DNA of 64,000 nucleotides from Martelella mediterranea (GTDB taxonomy: Bacteria; Pseudomonadota; Alphaproteobacteria; Rhizobiales; Rhizobiaceae). The translations under genes and the position numbers were made by a program. The notes beneath the pieces were generated by a model, which worked only from the letters and a program-made list of their open reading frames with translations, searched no databases and was not told the origin of the DNA. The DNA lies in assembly GCF_021021415.1 (NCBI RefSeq), contig NZ_JAINWJ010000016.1:1-64000 (forward strand), written 5' to 3'. Of this stretch, positions 7,705 to 15,877 are shown in pieces (the first letter of the stretch is position 1; each line of letters begins with the position of its first letter).

Positions 7705-8054
7705 CCATCAATTTTCACAGCGCTCATGAACGCGAACACGCGCTCTACCATGCCTGCGTCATGGCGGTGCGGGAGGGTTTTCCCTATCTGACGATCGCCG
7801 AGATCATCGACCCGCCGCATGAAATGTTCGACGCGGCGCTGGCGCGCCAGATCGCGCTGCACATGCTGATCCGCAAGTTCAACGTGCCGAAACGGCGCGT
7901 GGCGCGGATGCAGGAAAGATCGCGCGAGTCTGTATATCGGGCTCTACGCATCATCGACTATCGCTGCGAAAATCCGGTGTTTTTCGCCTACTACAACGCC
8001 ATGGCGGAGCGCGCCGACGCGGCGCTTACCTCCATCTACGAGGAGGCAGCGTGA
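7701..8054 (+). CDS. DnaA C-terminal-like HTH protein
   Basis: This gene encodes 117 residues from ATG 7701, chosen because it overlaps the previous stop and has GGAG 6 bases upstream. An in-frame ATG at 7686 is possible. The central part, ARQIALHMLIRKFNVPKRRV followed by ARMQERSRESVYRALRIID, has the spacing of the DnaA domain IV helix-turn-helix that reads the DnaA box. There is no ATPase domain. It may bind phage or host DNA during replicative transposition, perhaps by occupying DnaA sites. Its stop overlaps the ParB-like gene start. Confidence 0.65.
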   Translation: MTINFHSAHEREHALYHACVMAVREGFPYLTIAEIIDPPHEMFDAALARQIALHMLIRKFNVPKRRVARMQERSRESVYRALRIIDYRCENPVFFAYYNAMAERADAALTSIYEEAA

Positions 8055-8863
8055 TGGCTGTTTCCAAGACCATTCCCATTGCCAAAATCCATGTGCCGGA
8101 GCGGCTTCGCGCGGTCGAGGAAGACCATGCGCTGGCGATCTCTGCTTCCATTGTGGAGCACGGGCTTTTGAACCCGGTGACGGTGCGGGCCACGCCCGCC
8201 GCCAAGGGCGGAGCTTACACGCTGGTGGCGGGCGCCCACCGGCTGCGCGCCATGGAACTGCTGGACGAGATGGAAATCGACGCTGTTGTCGTCGATGCGG
8301 ATCAGCAGGAGTCGGTGCTTCTGGAGATCACCGAAAACCTGTTTCGCAATGAGCTCTCGGTGATCGATCGCGCCGTCTTCGTTCAGACCTATCGCGATGT
8401 TTGGGAAAGCAAATACGGTAAGGTCGAACCGGGTCGCCCGGAAAATAGGGTAAACATTACCCAATTAATGGAAGACGAGGCGCGAGGCGGATTTAGCAAG
8501 CATGTCGCTCGTCGGATGGGCGTCTCGCCCGAGACCGTAAAGCTGCTCACACGCATATCCCAACGCCTGCATTCCGACCTCCGCGCCGCCGTGCGCGGCA
8601 CGCCGGTGGCCGACAACCAGGCGGCACTGTTGAAGCTCGCCAAGATGGAGCCGCAGGAGCAGCGGCGCGCGGCGATCGCCCTTCGCGCCGAGGGCGGCGA
8701 TCTGAAAAAGGCGTTGGGTCATGTGAAGGCCGTCCGCTCCACCGAGAAGCCCGAGGCGAAGCGCGACGGCATGTTGAAGGCGCTGCTCGAAATCTGGTCG
8801 AAGGCTGATGATGCGACGCGCAAGGCGTTTCTGGCTGAAATCGGCGTGGAGGATGCGGCATGA
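8054..8863 (+). CDS. ParB-like nuclease/partition domain protein
   Basis: This gene encodes 269 residues. ATG 8054 overlaps the preceding TGA, and AGGAGG lies 7 bases upstream. A GTG at 8051 is in frame. Residues ~8-95 are a ParB/sulfiredoxin-type domain: SIVEHGLLNPVTVRA, LVAGAHRLRAMELL and LEITENLFRNELSVIDRA. A helix-turn-helix follows (HVARRMGVSPETVKLLTRIS). ParB-like proteins occur in the early region of many alphaproteobacterial Mu-like phages, where the role is unproven but probably DNA binding during transposition or regulation. The gene ends 4 bases inside the next. Confidence 0.85.
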   Translation: MAVSKTIPIAKIHVPERLRAVEEDHALAISASIVEHGLLNPVTVRATPAAKGGAYTLVAGAHRLRAMELLDEMEIDAVVVDADQQESVLLEITENLFRNELSVIDRAVFVQTYRDVWESKYGKVEPGRPENRVNITQLMEDEARGGFSKHVARRMGVSPETVKLLTRISQRLHSDLRAAVRGTPVADNQAALLKLAKMEPQEQRRAAIALRAEGGDLKKALGHVKAVRSTEKPEAKRDGMLKALLEIWSKADDATRKAFLAEIGVEDAA

Positions 8864-9318
8864 AGCCCGATCCCGATCAGCTCGATTTCTTTGCCGCGCC
8901 GCTGTTTCCAGTGCGCGAGGCCGCGCAATCCATCGACCTTGAGCGCTTCCGGGCACGGGTGAAGCGAGCCATGGCGCGGGCAATCCGCGAATGCCCTTAC
9001 GACCGACCCACGATCGCGGCGCGGATGGCGCTTTATCTCGGGCTCGCCAGCATCTCCAAGGCGACACTCGATGCCTACACGGCCGAGAGCAAGAACGGCC
9101 ATGATATCAGCCTCGCCCGGTTCAAGGCGTTTGTGCGGGCCACCGGCGCGGTGTGGCTTTGGGACGAGATCGTTTCCGATGACGGGCTGTTGTTGCTTGA
9201 AGGTGATGAGGCGCGGCTTGCCGAGATTGCCCGGCTTGAACAGGAGCGGCGCAAGCTGACCGCCGAGCTGAAGGCATTGACGGCGCGGCCCGTGAATATT
9301 CGGCGGGGGCGGACATGA
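8860..9318 (+). CDS. Early phage protein upstream of transposase, unknown function
   Basis: This gene encodes 152 residues, linked by ATGA overlaps at both ends. The N-terminal half is helical (RFRARVKRAMARAIRECPYD) and includes a possible HTH-like stretch (ASISKATLDAYTAESKNGHD). The C-terminal 40 residues form a short predicted coiled coil (EIARLEQERRKLTAELKAL). A gene of this size is usual just before MuA in related prophages and likely belongs to the transposition module. No enzyme motif was seen. Confidence 0.7.
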   Translation: MKPDPDQLDFFAAPLFPVREAAQSIDLERFRARVKRAMARAIRECPYDRPTIAARMALYLGLASISKATLDAYTAESKNGHDISLARFKAFVRATGAVWLWDEIVSDDGLLLLEGDEARLAEIARLEQERRKLTAELKALTARPVNIRRGRT

Positions 9319-11273
9319 AGGAGTGGTTTACCTCCACCGAGCTCGCCGAGGCGAAACTGCCGGACATGCCCGGCACGCGGCGTGGCATCGAGCAGTTCGG
9401 CGAACGCCAGGGCTGGCGCGCCAGCGCCCATGTTCGCAAGCGCGCGGGGCGCGGCGGCGGGTTTGAATATCACATCTCGCTTCTGCCGAACGCCGCTCAG
9501 GCGCGGCTGAAGGTCGGTCATTTCGAGGCCGAGCATAAGCAGGACCGCGAAGCCGCCGCCGCCCGCAAGCAGCTTTGGGCGAAATATGAAGCCCTTTCAA
9601 AGCCCCATAAAGAGGCCTGTGAAAGGCGTTTGAAGGCGCTTTTGAAAGTCCGTGAAATGATCGACGCGGGCGTTACCGCCCGGACTGCCTTCGAGGTTGT
9701 TTCGAAGATGGAGGGCGTCAGCCAGCGCGTGCTCTACTATTGGCAGTCGCTCGCCGACAAAGCGCCGCGCGCCGATTGGCTGGCCGCGCTCGCGCCCTCG
9801 TTTTCGTCCGCGACACGGGCTGCTGAATGCAATGAGGATGCTTGGCGGTTTCTGATTTCCGATTATTTGCGGCCGGAACGCCCGGCATTTTCAGCCTGCT
9901 ACCGCCGCATGGCCAAGGTCGCCAAACGCGAGGGGTGGACGCCCGTGCCTGGCGAGCGCTCGCTTCGCCGTCGGCTGGAGGCAGAAGTGCCGCGCGCCGA
10001 ACAGGTGATCGCCCGTGACGGCAAAGAAAAGGCGAAAGCGCTTTATCCGGCGCAACGGCGCAGCCGGGCCGGTCTCCATGCGATGCAGGTCGTGAATATG
10101 GATGGCCACAAGGTTGACGTCTTCGTGTCCGTGCCTTGGGCGAAAGACCCGACGCGCATGTATCTGATTGCCATTCAGGACGTCTACTCCGGCAAGATCG
10201 TCGCATGGCGGCTTTCAGAAGCCGAGACCTGGACGGCGGTGCGCCTGGTCATCGGCGACATGGTCGAGGCATTCGGCATTCCCGATGACATGGTGCTAGA
10301 CAATGGCCGCGCCTTTGCCAGCAAGTGGATTTCCGGCCAGACGCCGACGCGGTTCCGCAACAAGGTTCGCGAGGAAGACCCGCGCGGGCTGGTGACGACG
10401 CTCGGGATCAATCTGCACTGGTCCCTGCCCTATTCCGGCCAGTCGAAGCCGATCGAGCGCGCCTGGCGGGATCTGGCCGAGGCGATCGGCAAGCATCCGT
10501 TCTGCTCGGGCGCCTATACCGGCAACAAGCCCGACGCGAAGCCCGAGAACTATCGCGAGCGCGCTATCCCGCTCGATGAGTTCAAGGCGCATGTGGCCGC
10601 GCAGATCGCCGAGCACAACGCCCAGACAGGACGCCGGGCCGAGACCTGTAAGGGCCGCAGCTTCGACGAAACGTTCGAGGCAAGCCTCGCCAAGCCCACC
10701 AGCATCGTTCGCTGGCCATCGGCGGCGCAACGCTCGCTCTGGCTGCTCGCCTCCGAAGGCATCAAGGCTTCCAAGGGCAATGGCATGATCCATTTCCAGA
10801 AGAACCGTTACTGGTCGCCGGAGCTCACGCAATATGCGGGCAAGAAGGTCACGATCCGGTTCGACCCGGACAATCTGCACCAGCCGGTCAGGATTTACGA
10901 TCTGCAGGACCGGCTCATCTGCGATGCCGATTGCATCGATGACGCAGGCTTCCTCACCATGGGCGAAGCCCGGCAACACAACAAAACTCGTAGCGAGTTC
11001 CAGCGCGCCAACAAGGCCGCGCTCGCGGCCAAGAAGAAGCTCACTGCGCGCGAGCTCGGCGAGATCATCTATCGCGGCGAAAAGCCCGAAGTCCCCTCGC
11101 CTGTCGAGCCTCAGCGCCCGGTGGTCACGCGCATTGCCACCGTGCCGCAGATGAAGCCGCGGCAGCAGGAAGACGAGATCGACTTCGAAGAGAGTTTCTC
11201 CCGCGCCATGTCCATGATCCGGGGCGATGGCGGGGTGATCAAGTTCCCGAAAGGGAAGGCGTCGGACGCCTAG
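9315..11273 (+). CDS. MuA-like DDE transposase
   Basis: This gene encodes 652 residues, the usual MuA size. The N-terminal Mu-type DNA-binding domain has TRRGIEQFGERQGW (21-34). The DDE catalytic core spans ~255-430: Asp263 in NMDGHKVD, Asp329 in VLDNGRAF and Glu381 in KPIERAWRDL. A Mu C-terminal beta-barrel domain follows, with a basic end that would contact MuB. The enzyme cuts the phage ends and joins them to target DNA for integration and replication. All three catalytic acids are present, so it should be active. Confidence 0.96.
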   Translation: MKEWFTSTELAEAKLPDMPGTRRGIEQFGERQGWRASAHVRKRAGRGGGFEYHISLLPNAAQARLKVGHFEAEHKQDREAAAARKQLWAKYEALSKPHKEACERRLKALLKVREMIDAGVTARTAFEVVSKMEGVSQRVLYYWQSLADKAPRADWLAALAPSFSSATRAAECNEDAWRFLISDYLRPERPAFSACYRRMAKVAKREGWTPVPGERSLRRRLEAEVPRAEQVIARDGKEKAKALYPAQRRSRAGLHAMQVVNMDGHKVDVFVSVPWAKDPTRMYLIAIQDVYSGKIVAWRLSEAETWTAVRLVIGDMVEAFGIPDDMVLDNGRAFASKWISGQTPTRFRNKVREEDPRGLVTTLGINLHWSLPYSGQSKPIERAWRDLAEAIGKHPFCSGAYTGNKPDAKPENYRERAIPLDEFKAHVAAQIAEHNAQTGRRAETCKGRSFDETFEASLAKPTSIVRWPSAAQRSLWLLASEGIKASKGNGMIHFQKNRYWSPELTQYAGKKVTIRFDPDNLHQPVRIYDLQDRLICDADCIDDAGFLTMGEARQHNKTRSEFQRANKAALAAKKKLTARELGEIIYRGEKPEVPSPVEPQRPVVTRIATVPQMKPRQQEDEIDFEESFSRAMSMIRGDGGVIKFPKGKASDA

Positions 11274-11314
11274 TCATGTCCGGCGGACAACCGAAATGTA
11301 GTGCGTACGGTTCC

Positions 11315-11342
11315 AAAAAAACGGGCGGGGTCACCCCCGCCC
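11315..11342 (-). terminator. Minus-strand intrinsic terminator between A and B
   Basis: GGGCGGGG (11323-11330), a four-base loop, then CCCCGCCC (11335-11342) form an 8-bp GC hairpin. On the plus strand it is preceded by seven A, which become a T run after the hairpin when read on the minus strand. It would stop antisense or leftward transcripts entering the transposase gene. Confidence 0.5.
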
Positions 11343-11367
11343 AACAATCTAAGCAAAGGAACCATAA

Positions 11368-12396
11368 ATGAACATCTATTCCGGCACAAGCCAAACCAAG
11401 ACACTCTGGGAGCGCCCCGTCGCGGGACCGGAGCTTTCCACAAACCGCAGCCAGGACGATATCGACCAGTGGTGGTCGCTGATCGACCGCACCATCGAGG
11501 TGGCGAACGCCAATGGCTGGACAAAGGCCGAAGTGGCGCGCCGCTGCGGCATGGCCGACGGCACATTCTCGCAATGGGTCTCCGGCAAATATAACGGCCG
11601 CCTGGACAAGCAGAACCAGACGGTGCGCCAATGGCTCGACGACGTCGAGGATCAGGCGGCGTTCGCGGCGAAAGTCCCGCAATCGCCGACCTTCCTGAAA
11701 ACCCGCACCGCAAATGAGGTGCTGGAAACGCTCAACTGGGCGCAGGTCACCTCCGATTTCGTGATCGTCACGCTGGCCGCCGGCATGGGCAAAACCATGG
11801 CCTGCAGGCATTACTGCGCCACCCGCCCGCATGCCTATCTCGCCACCGTCAGCCCGCACACCAAGAATGTGCATGCGATGCTGATCGAGCTTGCCGCCGA
11901 GCTGAATGTGCAGGAGCACAATCCGGCCAAGCTGACGCGGGCGATCGGCAAGAAGCTGGAGCGGATCGGCGGCGGCACGCTGTTGATCATCGACGAGGCG
12001 CAGAACCTTGTCGATGACGCGATCAACCAGCTCCGGCACTTCGTCGATATCTATGGCTGCGGCGTCGCGCTGGTCGGCAATGACGAGGTCTATGGGCGGT
12101 TTGCCAGCAAATCCGAGGGCCGCTCCTATGCCCAGCTTCGCCGGCGCATCGGCAAGCGGCTCAACCGCCGCCAGCCGCTCCGGCAGGATCTGGAAGCCTT
12201 TATCGATGCCTGGGGCGTCACCGATCCGGTCGCGATCAAGACCCTGATCGGCATGGGGCTGAAAGGCGGCGCGCTCGGGCAGATCGACAAGACGCTGAAG
12301 CTTGCCGCGATGCTGGCAATGGCAAACGACGAGCCGATCAATGCCCGCCATGTCGAGACCGCCTGGAAGAACCGTGACGTCGAGGACATCGCCTGA
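11368..12396 (+). CDS. MuB-like AAA+ target-selection ATPase
   Basis: This gene encodes 342 residues. Residues ~40-80 form a Cro-type HTH (WTKAEVARRCGMADGTFSQW). The AAA+ core has Walker A AAGMGKT at 137-143 and Walker B TLLIIDEAQN near 204-213. The C-terminal part resembles the MuB DNA-binding tail. MuB binds DNA as an ATP-dependent filament, delivers target DNA to MuA and gives target immunity. It follows the transposase after 94 bp. GGAACC stands just before the ATG. Confidence 0.93.
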   Translation: MNIYSGTSQTKTLWERPVAGPELSTNRSQDDIDQWWSLIDRTIEVANANGWTKAEVARRCGMADGTFSQWVSGKYNGRLDKQNQTVRQWLDDVEDQAAFAAKVPQSPTFLKTRTANEVLETLNWAQVTSDFVIVTLAAGMGKTMACRHYCATRPHAYLATVSPHTKNVHAMLIELAAELNVQEHNPAKLTRAIGKKLERIGGGTLLIIDEAQNLVDDAINQLRHFVDIYGCGVALVGNDEVYGRFASKSEGRSYAQLRRRIGKRLNRRQPLRQDLEAFIDAWGVTDPVAIKTLIGMGLKGGALGQIDKTLKLAAMLAMANDEPINARHVETAWKNRDVEDIA

Positions 12397-12698
12397 TGAG
12401 CCACCTTGACACGACGCTCAGCGACACGCTGTCGCACTACGCCATCCAGTTCGAGGATTGCTCGCACACCGGCTGCTCGCTTTCGGCGGAGGAAACCTTC
12501 CGCTTCGTCAAGCAGCTCAAGGCGATGCGCAGGCTTGCCCGATCGATGGAAGAGGAAGTCGCGATCCATCGGATCACCGAACAGCGCAACGCCCAAAGGA
12601 CCATTCTCGACCGCGAGGCCGGCCGCAAGCTCGGCCAGCTCGTCACCGACCCGGAGGGCAAGATCGTTCGACCGGATTTCACGGGAGGAAGGCGATGA
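12396..12698 (+). CDS. Small early phage protein, unknown
   Basis: This gene encodes 100 residues, beginning at the ATG that overlaps the MuB stop (TGATG). The protein is charged and helical with two cysteines (EDCSHTGC) near residue 25. The spacing C-x4-C could bind metal, but the two other ligands are missing. No family recognised. Four-base overlap with the next gene supports it as part of the early operon. Confidence 0.65.
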   Translation: MSHLDTTLSDTLSHYAIQFEDCSHTGCSLSAEETFRFVKQLKAMRRLARSMEEEVAIHRITEQRNAQRTILDREAGRKLGQLVTDPEGKIVRPDFTGGRR

Positions 12699-12934
12699 AC
12701 CTGCAGGCATCCGAATATCTCGGCGGCGTGCGCGACGAAATGCTGCTGTTCATCCGCGCGCAGAAGCGCCCGACGGTGAACGAGCTGGAGGGCATCCTCA
12801 CGCGTCTCAACACCGGCATCGCGCTTACCGAGGAGCTGGAGGCGGAACATCGCCTCCTCGCCGAAACGCGGCGGCCCCTTCCGCCGCTGAAACTGACCCT
12901 GACCGAAGACACCAATGGAGGCGACGCGGCATGA
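12695..12934 (+). CDS. Small early phage protein, unknown
   Basis: This gene encodes 79 residues. Start ATG 12695 overlaps the preceding stop by ATGA and has GGGAGGAAGG just upstream, so the longer in-frame extension to 12458 is not used. The protein is acidic and helical (RDEMLLFIRAQKRPTVNELE) with no recognised domain. It lies between the MuB gene and the DUF3164 gene, where Mu-like phages carry short genes of mostly unknown role. Confidence 0.65.
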   Translation: MNLQASEYLGGVRDEMLLFIRAQKRPTVNELEGILTRLNTGIALTEELEAEHRLLAETRRPLPPLKLTLTEDTNGGDAA

Positions 12935-13701
12935 ACGCGATGGAAGCATGCATTCTTGAAAACGAAGAGCGGCAGGTCCGCGTCGCCGAGATCGGCGGGG
13001 CGTGCTATGTCGAGGACGTACGCGGCCGGTTCGTGCCGGAGGCGCTTTACCGGGCACAGGTGCGCGAGATCGGCACCGGCGTCACGCTGGTCAATGGCCG
13101 GGATTTCATGACGGATGCCAGCGCCCGGCTGGTGCCGCTCGACATGGTGAAACCGCAGCACAAGCTGGAGGACGAGGTGGTGCGCAAGGTCATCGCCTTC
13201 GCCTTCGACCTTTCCGCCCAGATCGGCCGGTTCCTCGAACACACGATGATCGACCTCGACGGCTTCGACGCGCTGCTGGCGCAGGAATATGAGGTCACCA
13301 AGGGCGGCAAGAAGGGCAACCGGACCTATCAGTCCTATGACGGACTGCTGAAGGTTCAGGTGCAGGTCGCCGAACGGATCGACTTCGGGCCGGAGCTGCA
13401 GATCGCCAAGGGGCTGATCGACGAATGCCTGAACGAATGGTCGGCGGAGAGCCGCCCGGAGATCCAGGCAATCGTCACCCGCGCCTTCAACACCGACAAG
13501 GAAGGCCAGATCAACCGGGCCGAAATCTTCGGCCTGCTCCGCCACAACATCGAGGACGCGCGCTGGCAGCGCGCCATGGGAGCGATCCGCGACGCGATGC
13601 GGGTGACGGGCTCGAAACAGTATGTGCGGTTCTATCACCGGCGAACGGTCGAGGACCGGTGGCAGGCGATCACGATCGATCTGGCGAGGGCTGGGGCATG
13701 A
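12931..13701 (+). CDS. DUF3164 family protein
   Basis: This gene encodes 256 residues from ATG 12931 (ATGA overlap, GGAGG upstream). The middle part (EVVRKVIAFAFDLSAQIGRF, LLAQEYEVTKGGKKGNRTYQ, KVQVQVAERIDFGPELQIAK) is typical of the DUF3164 family found in the early region of Mu-like phages. The C-terminus carries the usual ITIDLA ending. The biochemical function is unknown. In Mu-like genomes it stands between the transposition genes and gemA, but here an inverted cargo gene is inserted right after it. Confidence 0.85.
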   Translation: MNAMEACILENEERQVRVAEIGGACYVEDVRGRFVPEALYRAQVREIGTGVTLVNGRDFMTDASARLVPLDMVKPQHKLEDEVVRKVIAFAFDLSAQIGRFLEHTMIDLDGFDALLAQEYEVTKGGKKGNRTYQSYDGLLKVQVQVAERIDFGPELQIAKGLIDECLNEWSAESRPEIQAIVTRAFNTDKEGQINRAEIFGLLRHNIEDARWQRAMGAIRDAMRVTGSKQYVRFYHRRTVEDRWQAITIDLARAGA

Positions 13702-13715
13702 TGACCGGGAAGATA

Positions 13716-14471
13716 TCAACTGTTGCTGAGGGTTCTCTGCACATTAGCGAAGACGCTGTCCGCGAGCGACAAAAGGTCTTCCAAGAGCAGATCCATTTCT
13801 GCACAAAACTCGCGCTTTTCTTCCTCAACACGGTCGATGAAAATGGAACGCTTCGACTCGTCTTCGTTGGTGAGACGAGGATCGCGCCAGACATCTTCCC
13901 GAGTACTGATCCTCGTGTTTTCCTCGCGGCAGAGGTAACAGACGAACTCGGCGATCTGGCAGATGTTAACTATTCTATCCTCCGTATCGCGCGACACGAG
14001 GTCCTCAATGTTGCCCCATTCTTTATCGTTGAGGATCGAGAGAGCCAGGCCAAAAGAGTTTCTGAATGTGATAATTTCACCGTGGTATTTTTCCCAGTTC
14101 CCTTCGGGAGTTCCACTGGTGAATGTGCGCGATATTTTATTTCTTTTGACCTTGTCGCGCAGGTGCTGCAGCCGTCGCCAATCCGGATTCAGCAGCCTCT
14201 CAAGTCGGCGCGCTTCCGGACGAAGAGAAAGCCGCAAAGAGGTTCGATCACTTACACGCATCTGAACGATCGTGGCCACCGCCGCAGCCACAGCGAGAAT
14301 ACCTGTCAGAAGCGTTTCGTGGTGTCCGATGAAATCCCAAAGTGTTTGAAATGCTTTTATGGGAACTGCAGAAAACACCAATACGAAGAGCACGAGCATA
14401 ACCGCACTGGCGGCAATCCACTTCAACTTATCGCTAACGCTCAAGGCCCTCAGTTTCTTTATAGCGGTCAT
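13716..14471 (-). CDS. Inverted two-TM membrane protein, phage cargo (moron)
   Basis: This gene encodes 251 residues. The start is set at ATG 14471, because residues upstream of it have non-coding character. Two hydrophobic segments lie at ~14-36 (AASAVMLVLFVLVFSAVPIK) and ~50-68 (LLTGILAVAAAVATIVQM), followed by a ~180-residue charged soluble domain. It is transcribed against all surrounding phage genes and has distinctly lower G+C, both signs of late acquisition. Lysogenically expressed genes of this kind often give superinfection exclusion or abortive infection. No family was recognised, so the role is inference. Confidence 0.78.
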   Translation of the reverse strand: MTAIKKLRALSVSDKLKWIAASAVMLVLFVLVFSAVPIKAFQTLWDFIGHHETLLTGILAVAAAVATIVQMRVSDRTSLRLSLRPEARRLERLLNPDWRRLQHLRDKVKRNKISRTFTSGTPEGNWEKYHGEIITFRNSFGLALSILNDKEWGNIEDLVSRDTEDRIVNICQIAEFVCYLCREENTRISTREDVWRDPRLTNEDESKRSIFIDRVEEEKREFCAEMDLLLEDLLSLADSVFANVQRTLSNS

Positions 14472-14533
14472 CGCTTTTGCCCCCCGAGAATATTTTGGTT
14501 CACGCAATCTGCCGTGTCGTGTGGGGCTTAACA

Positions 14534-15157
14534 ATGACCATCCACCGTGCCATCTACGCAATCTCAATCAAATTAGGCCTTGATGATGAAAGCCGCCGTA
14601 CAATCTACGAGCGCGTCACGGGCAAGCCAACGCTCACGCTAATGAGCGAAGCAGAGAAAGACGCCGTTGTCGCGGAGTTTCGGCGGCTTGGCGGCGACCG
14701 TCGGCCAGACGGCAGGAGGAAGCTCTCCGGTCCTTTTGCACCGAAACTTCAGGCGTTGTGGATCGGCGCCTGGAACCTTGGGATCGTCGAAAACCGCGAC
14801 GACAAGGCGTTGCTTGCCTTCGTCAAGCGCCAGACCGGGATCGACCACACGCGGTTTCTCTATTACGACGATGACGCCGCCAAGGCGATCGAGGCGCTGA
14901 AGGCGTGGATGGCGCGTGAGGCGGGCGTGGACTGGCGCGTCCATCGCGACATGCCTCTCTGGCGGCAGGCGGAGGGCTACAAGATTGCCGTCGCGCAGTG
15001 GGCTTTGCTCCAGCAGGACCCCAAGGATTTTGTGACCGTGGTGTCGTTGCTCTGCGATGGTCAGCCGGACGACCTGAACCTGACGCGCGCTGAATGGATC
15101 AAGGTTATGAACAGTCTCGGTGGAGCCCTTCGGAAGATGAAGGCAGAGGCACGATGA
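14534..15157 (+). CDS. gemA: GemA-like regulator (DUF1018, Mu gp16)
   Basis: This gene encodes 207 residues from ATG 14534. Family features are HRAIYAISIKLGLDDESRRT at the N-terminus, LSGPFAPKLQALWIGAWNLG in the centre, and FVKRQTGIDHTRFLYYDDDA followed by KAIEALKAWMARE. Mu GemA affects DNA gyrase expression and host gene activity. In this phage it resumes the early operon after the inverted cargo gene. Its stop overlaps the next start by ATGA. Confidence 0.9.
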   Translation: MTIHRAIYAISIKLGLDDESRRTIYERVTGKPTLTLMSEAEKDAVVAEFRRLGGDRRPDGRRKLSGPFAPKLQALWIGAWNLGIVENRDDKALLAFVKRQTGIDHTRFLYYDDDAAKAIEALKAWMAREAGVDWRVHRDMPLWRQAEGYKIAVAQWALLQQDPKDFVTVVSLLCDGQPDDLNLTRAEWIKVMNSLGGALRKMKAEAR

Positions 15158-15426
15158 GCGGTCGCCGTAACATGCCGGAAACCGGCTTCATCGTTCCGAT
15201 CGTCACCGACCGCGCGGTGCTGCGCTTTGTCGAGCGCTTTCACGGCATCGATGTCGAGACCATGCGGCTGATGATCCAGAGCCGGTGCGTGGAGGGCGTC
15301 AGGTATGGCGCATCCGCCGTGATCTCCGATGGCGCGAAATTCATCCTGCGCGGCGATACCGTGGTGTCATGCTATCCGAAGCACTGGCCTTCGCGGGACT
15401 ATCGCGAGGGAGGGGCCGATGGGTGA
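15154..15426 (+). CDS. Phage hypothetical protein between gemA and mor
   Basis: This gene encodes 90 residues. It opens with ATGA overlap with gemA and ends inside the mor-like gene. The sequence (VTDRAVLRFVERFHGIDVET followed by a mixed beta region with DGAKFILRGDTVVSCYPKHW) is typical of small proteins at this position in alphaproteobacterial Mu-like phages, but its function is unknown to me. Confidence 0.68.
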   Translation: MSGRRNMPETGFIVPIVTDRAVLRFVERFHGIDVETMRLMIQSRCVEGVRYGASAVISDGAKFILRGDTVVSCYPKHWPSRDYREGGADG

Positions 15427-15778
15427 TCCGATCCCGGCCAATCTGGAGCCCTATGTCGAGGTGCTTGGCGAGGACCTCGCCATCACCTTCTTCCTGAATT
15501 TTGGTGGCGCGCCTGCCTACCTCTCGGAAAACCCGCGCTCGGGCTCAGACCTTTCCCAGGTGATTGGGCCGGAGAAGGTCAAGGCTCTTGCCGAAACGCT
15601 CGGCGTGGGGCAACTATATCGCGTGCCGATCAACAAGGCATGGATCGCGCAACGCCTGAAAGCGCGTGGCTGGTCGGTTCTCGCGATCGCGCGCGAACTG
15701 CATGTTTCAGACGTTACGGTTCGCTCCTATCTGCGAACGGAAGACCGCCGCCAGCTCTCCCTCTTCGAAAAGAACTAG
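15419..15778 (+). CDS. Mor-like middle transcription activator
   Basis: This gene encodes 119 residues. The N-terminal part matches the Mor/C dimerisation region (EDLAITFFLNFGGAPAYLSE, LAETLGVGQLYRVPI). The C-terminal helix-turn-helix is AQRLKARGWSVLAIARELHV followed by SDVTVRSYLR. Mor activates the middle/late promoter of Mu by recruiting RNA polymerase. Here it is the last gene of the early operon and directly precedes the repeat-rich promoter region of the lysis and head genes. ATG 15419 overlaps the preceding gene by 8 bases. Confidence 0.87.
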   Translation: MGDPIPANLEPYVEVLGEDLAITFFLNFGGAPAYLSENPRSGSDLSQVIGPEKVKALAETLGVGQLYRVPINKAWIAQRLKARGWSVLAIARELHVSDVTVRSYLRTEDRRQLSLFEKN

Positions 15779-15877
15779 CCGGGTTCGCAAGCGTTTGCGA
15801 CCTGTAATCGGCCTCTGAACGTTCAGACTGTCCGCAATTGATTGTGACTGGTTTTCACACGAATTGCGGAACTGCCG
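15779..15877 (+). promoter_or_regulatory. Late promoter region with three inverted repeats
   Basis: The 99-bp gap after the Mor-like gene holds TCGCAA-GCGT-TTGCGA (15785-15800), the palindrome CTGAACGTTCAG (15816-15827) and TCCGCAATT (15831-15839) matched by AATTGCGGA (15862-15870). Mor-type activators bind interrupted dyads just upstream of their target promoter. The first repeat may also act as a terminator for the early operon. Exact promoter boxes are not clear. Confidence 0.55.
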
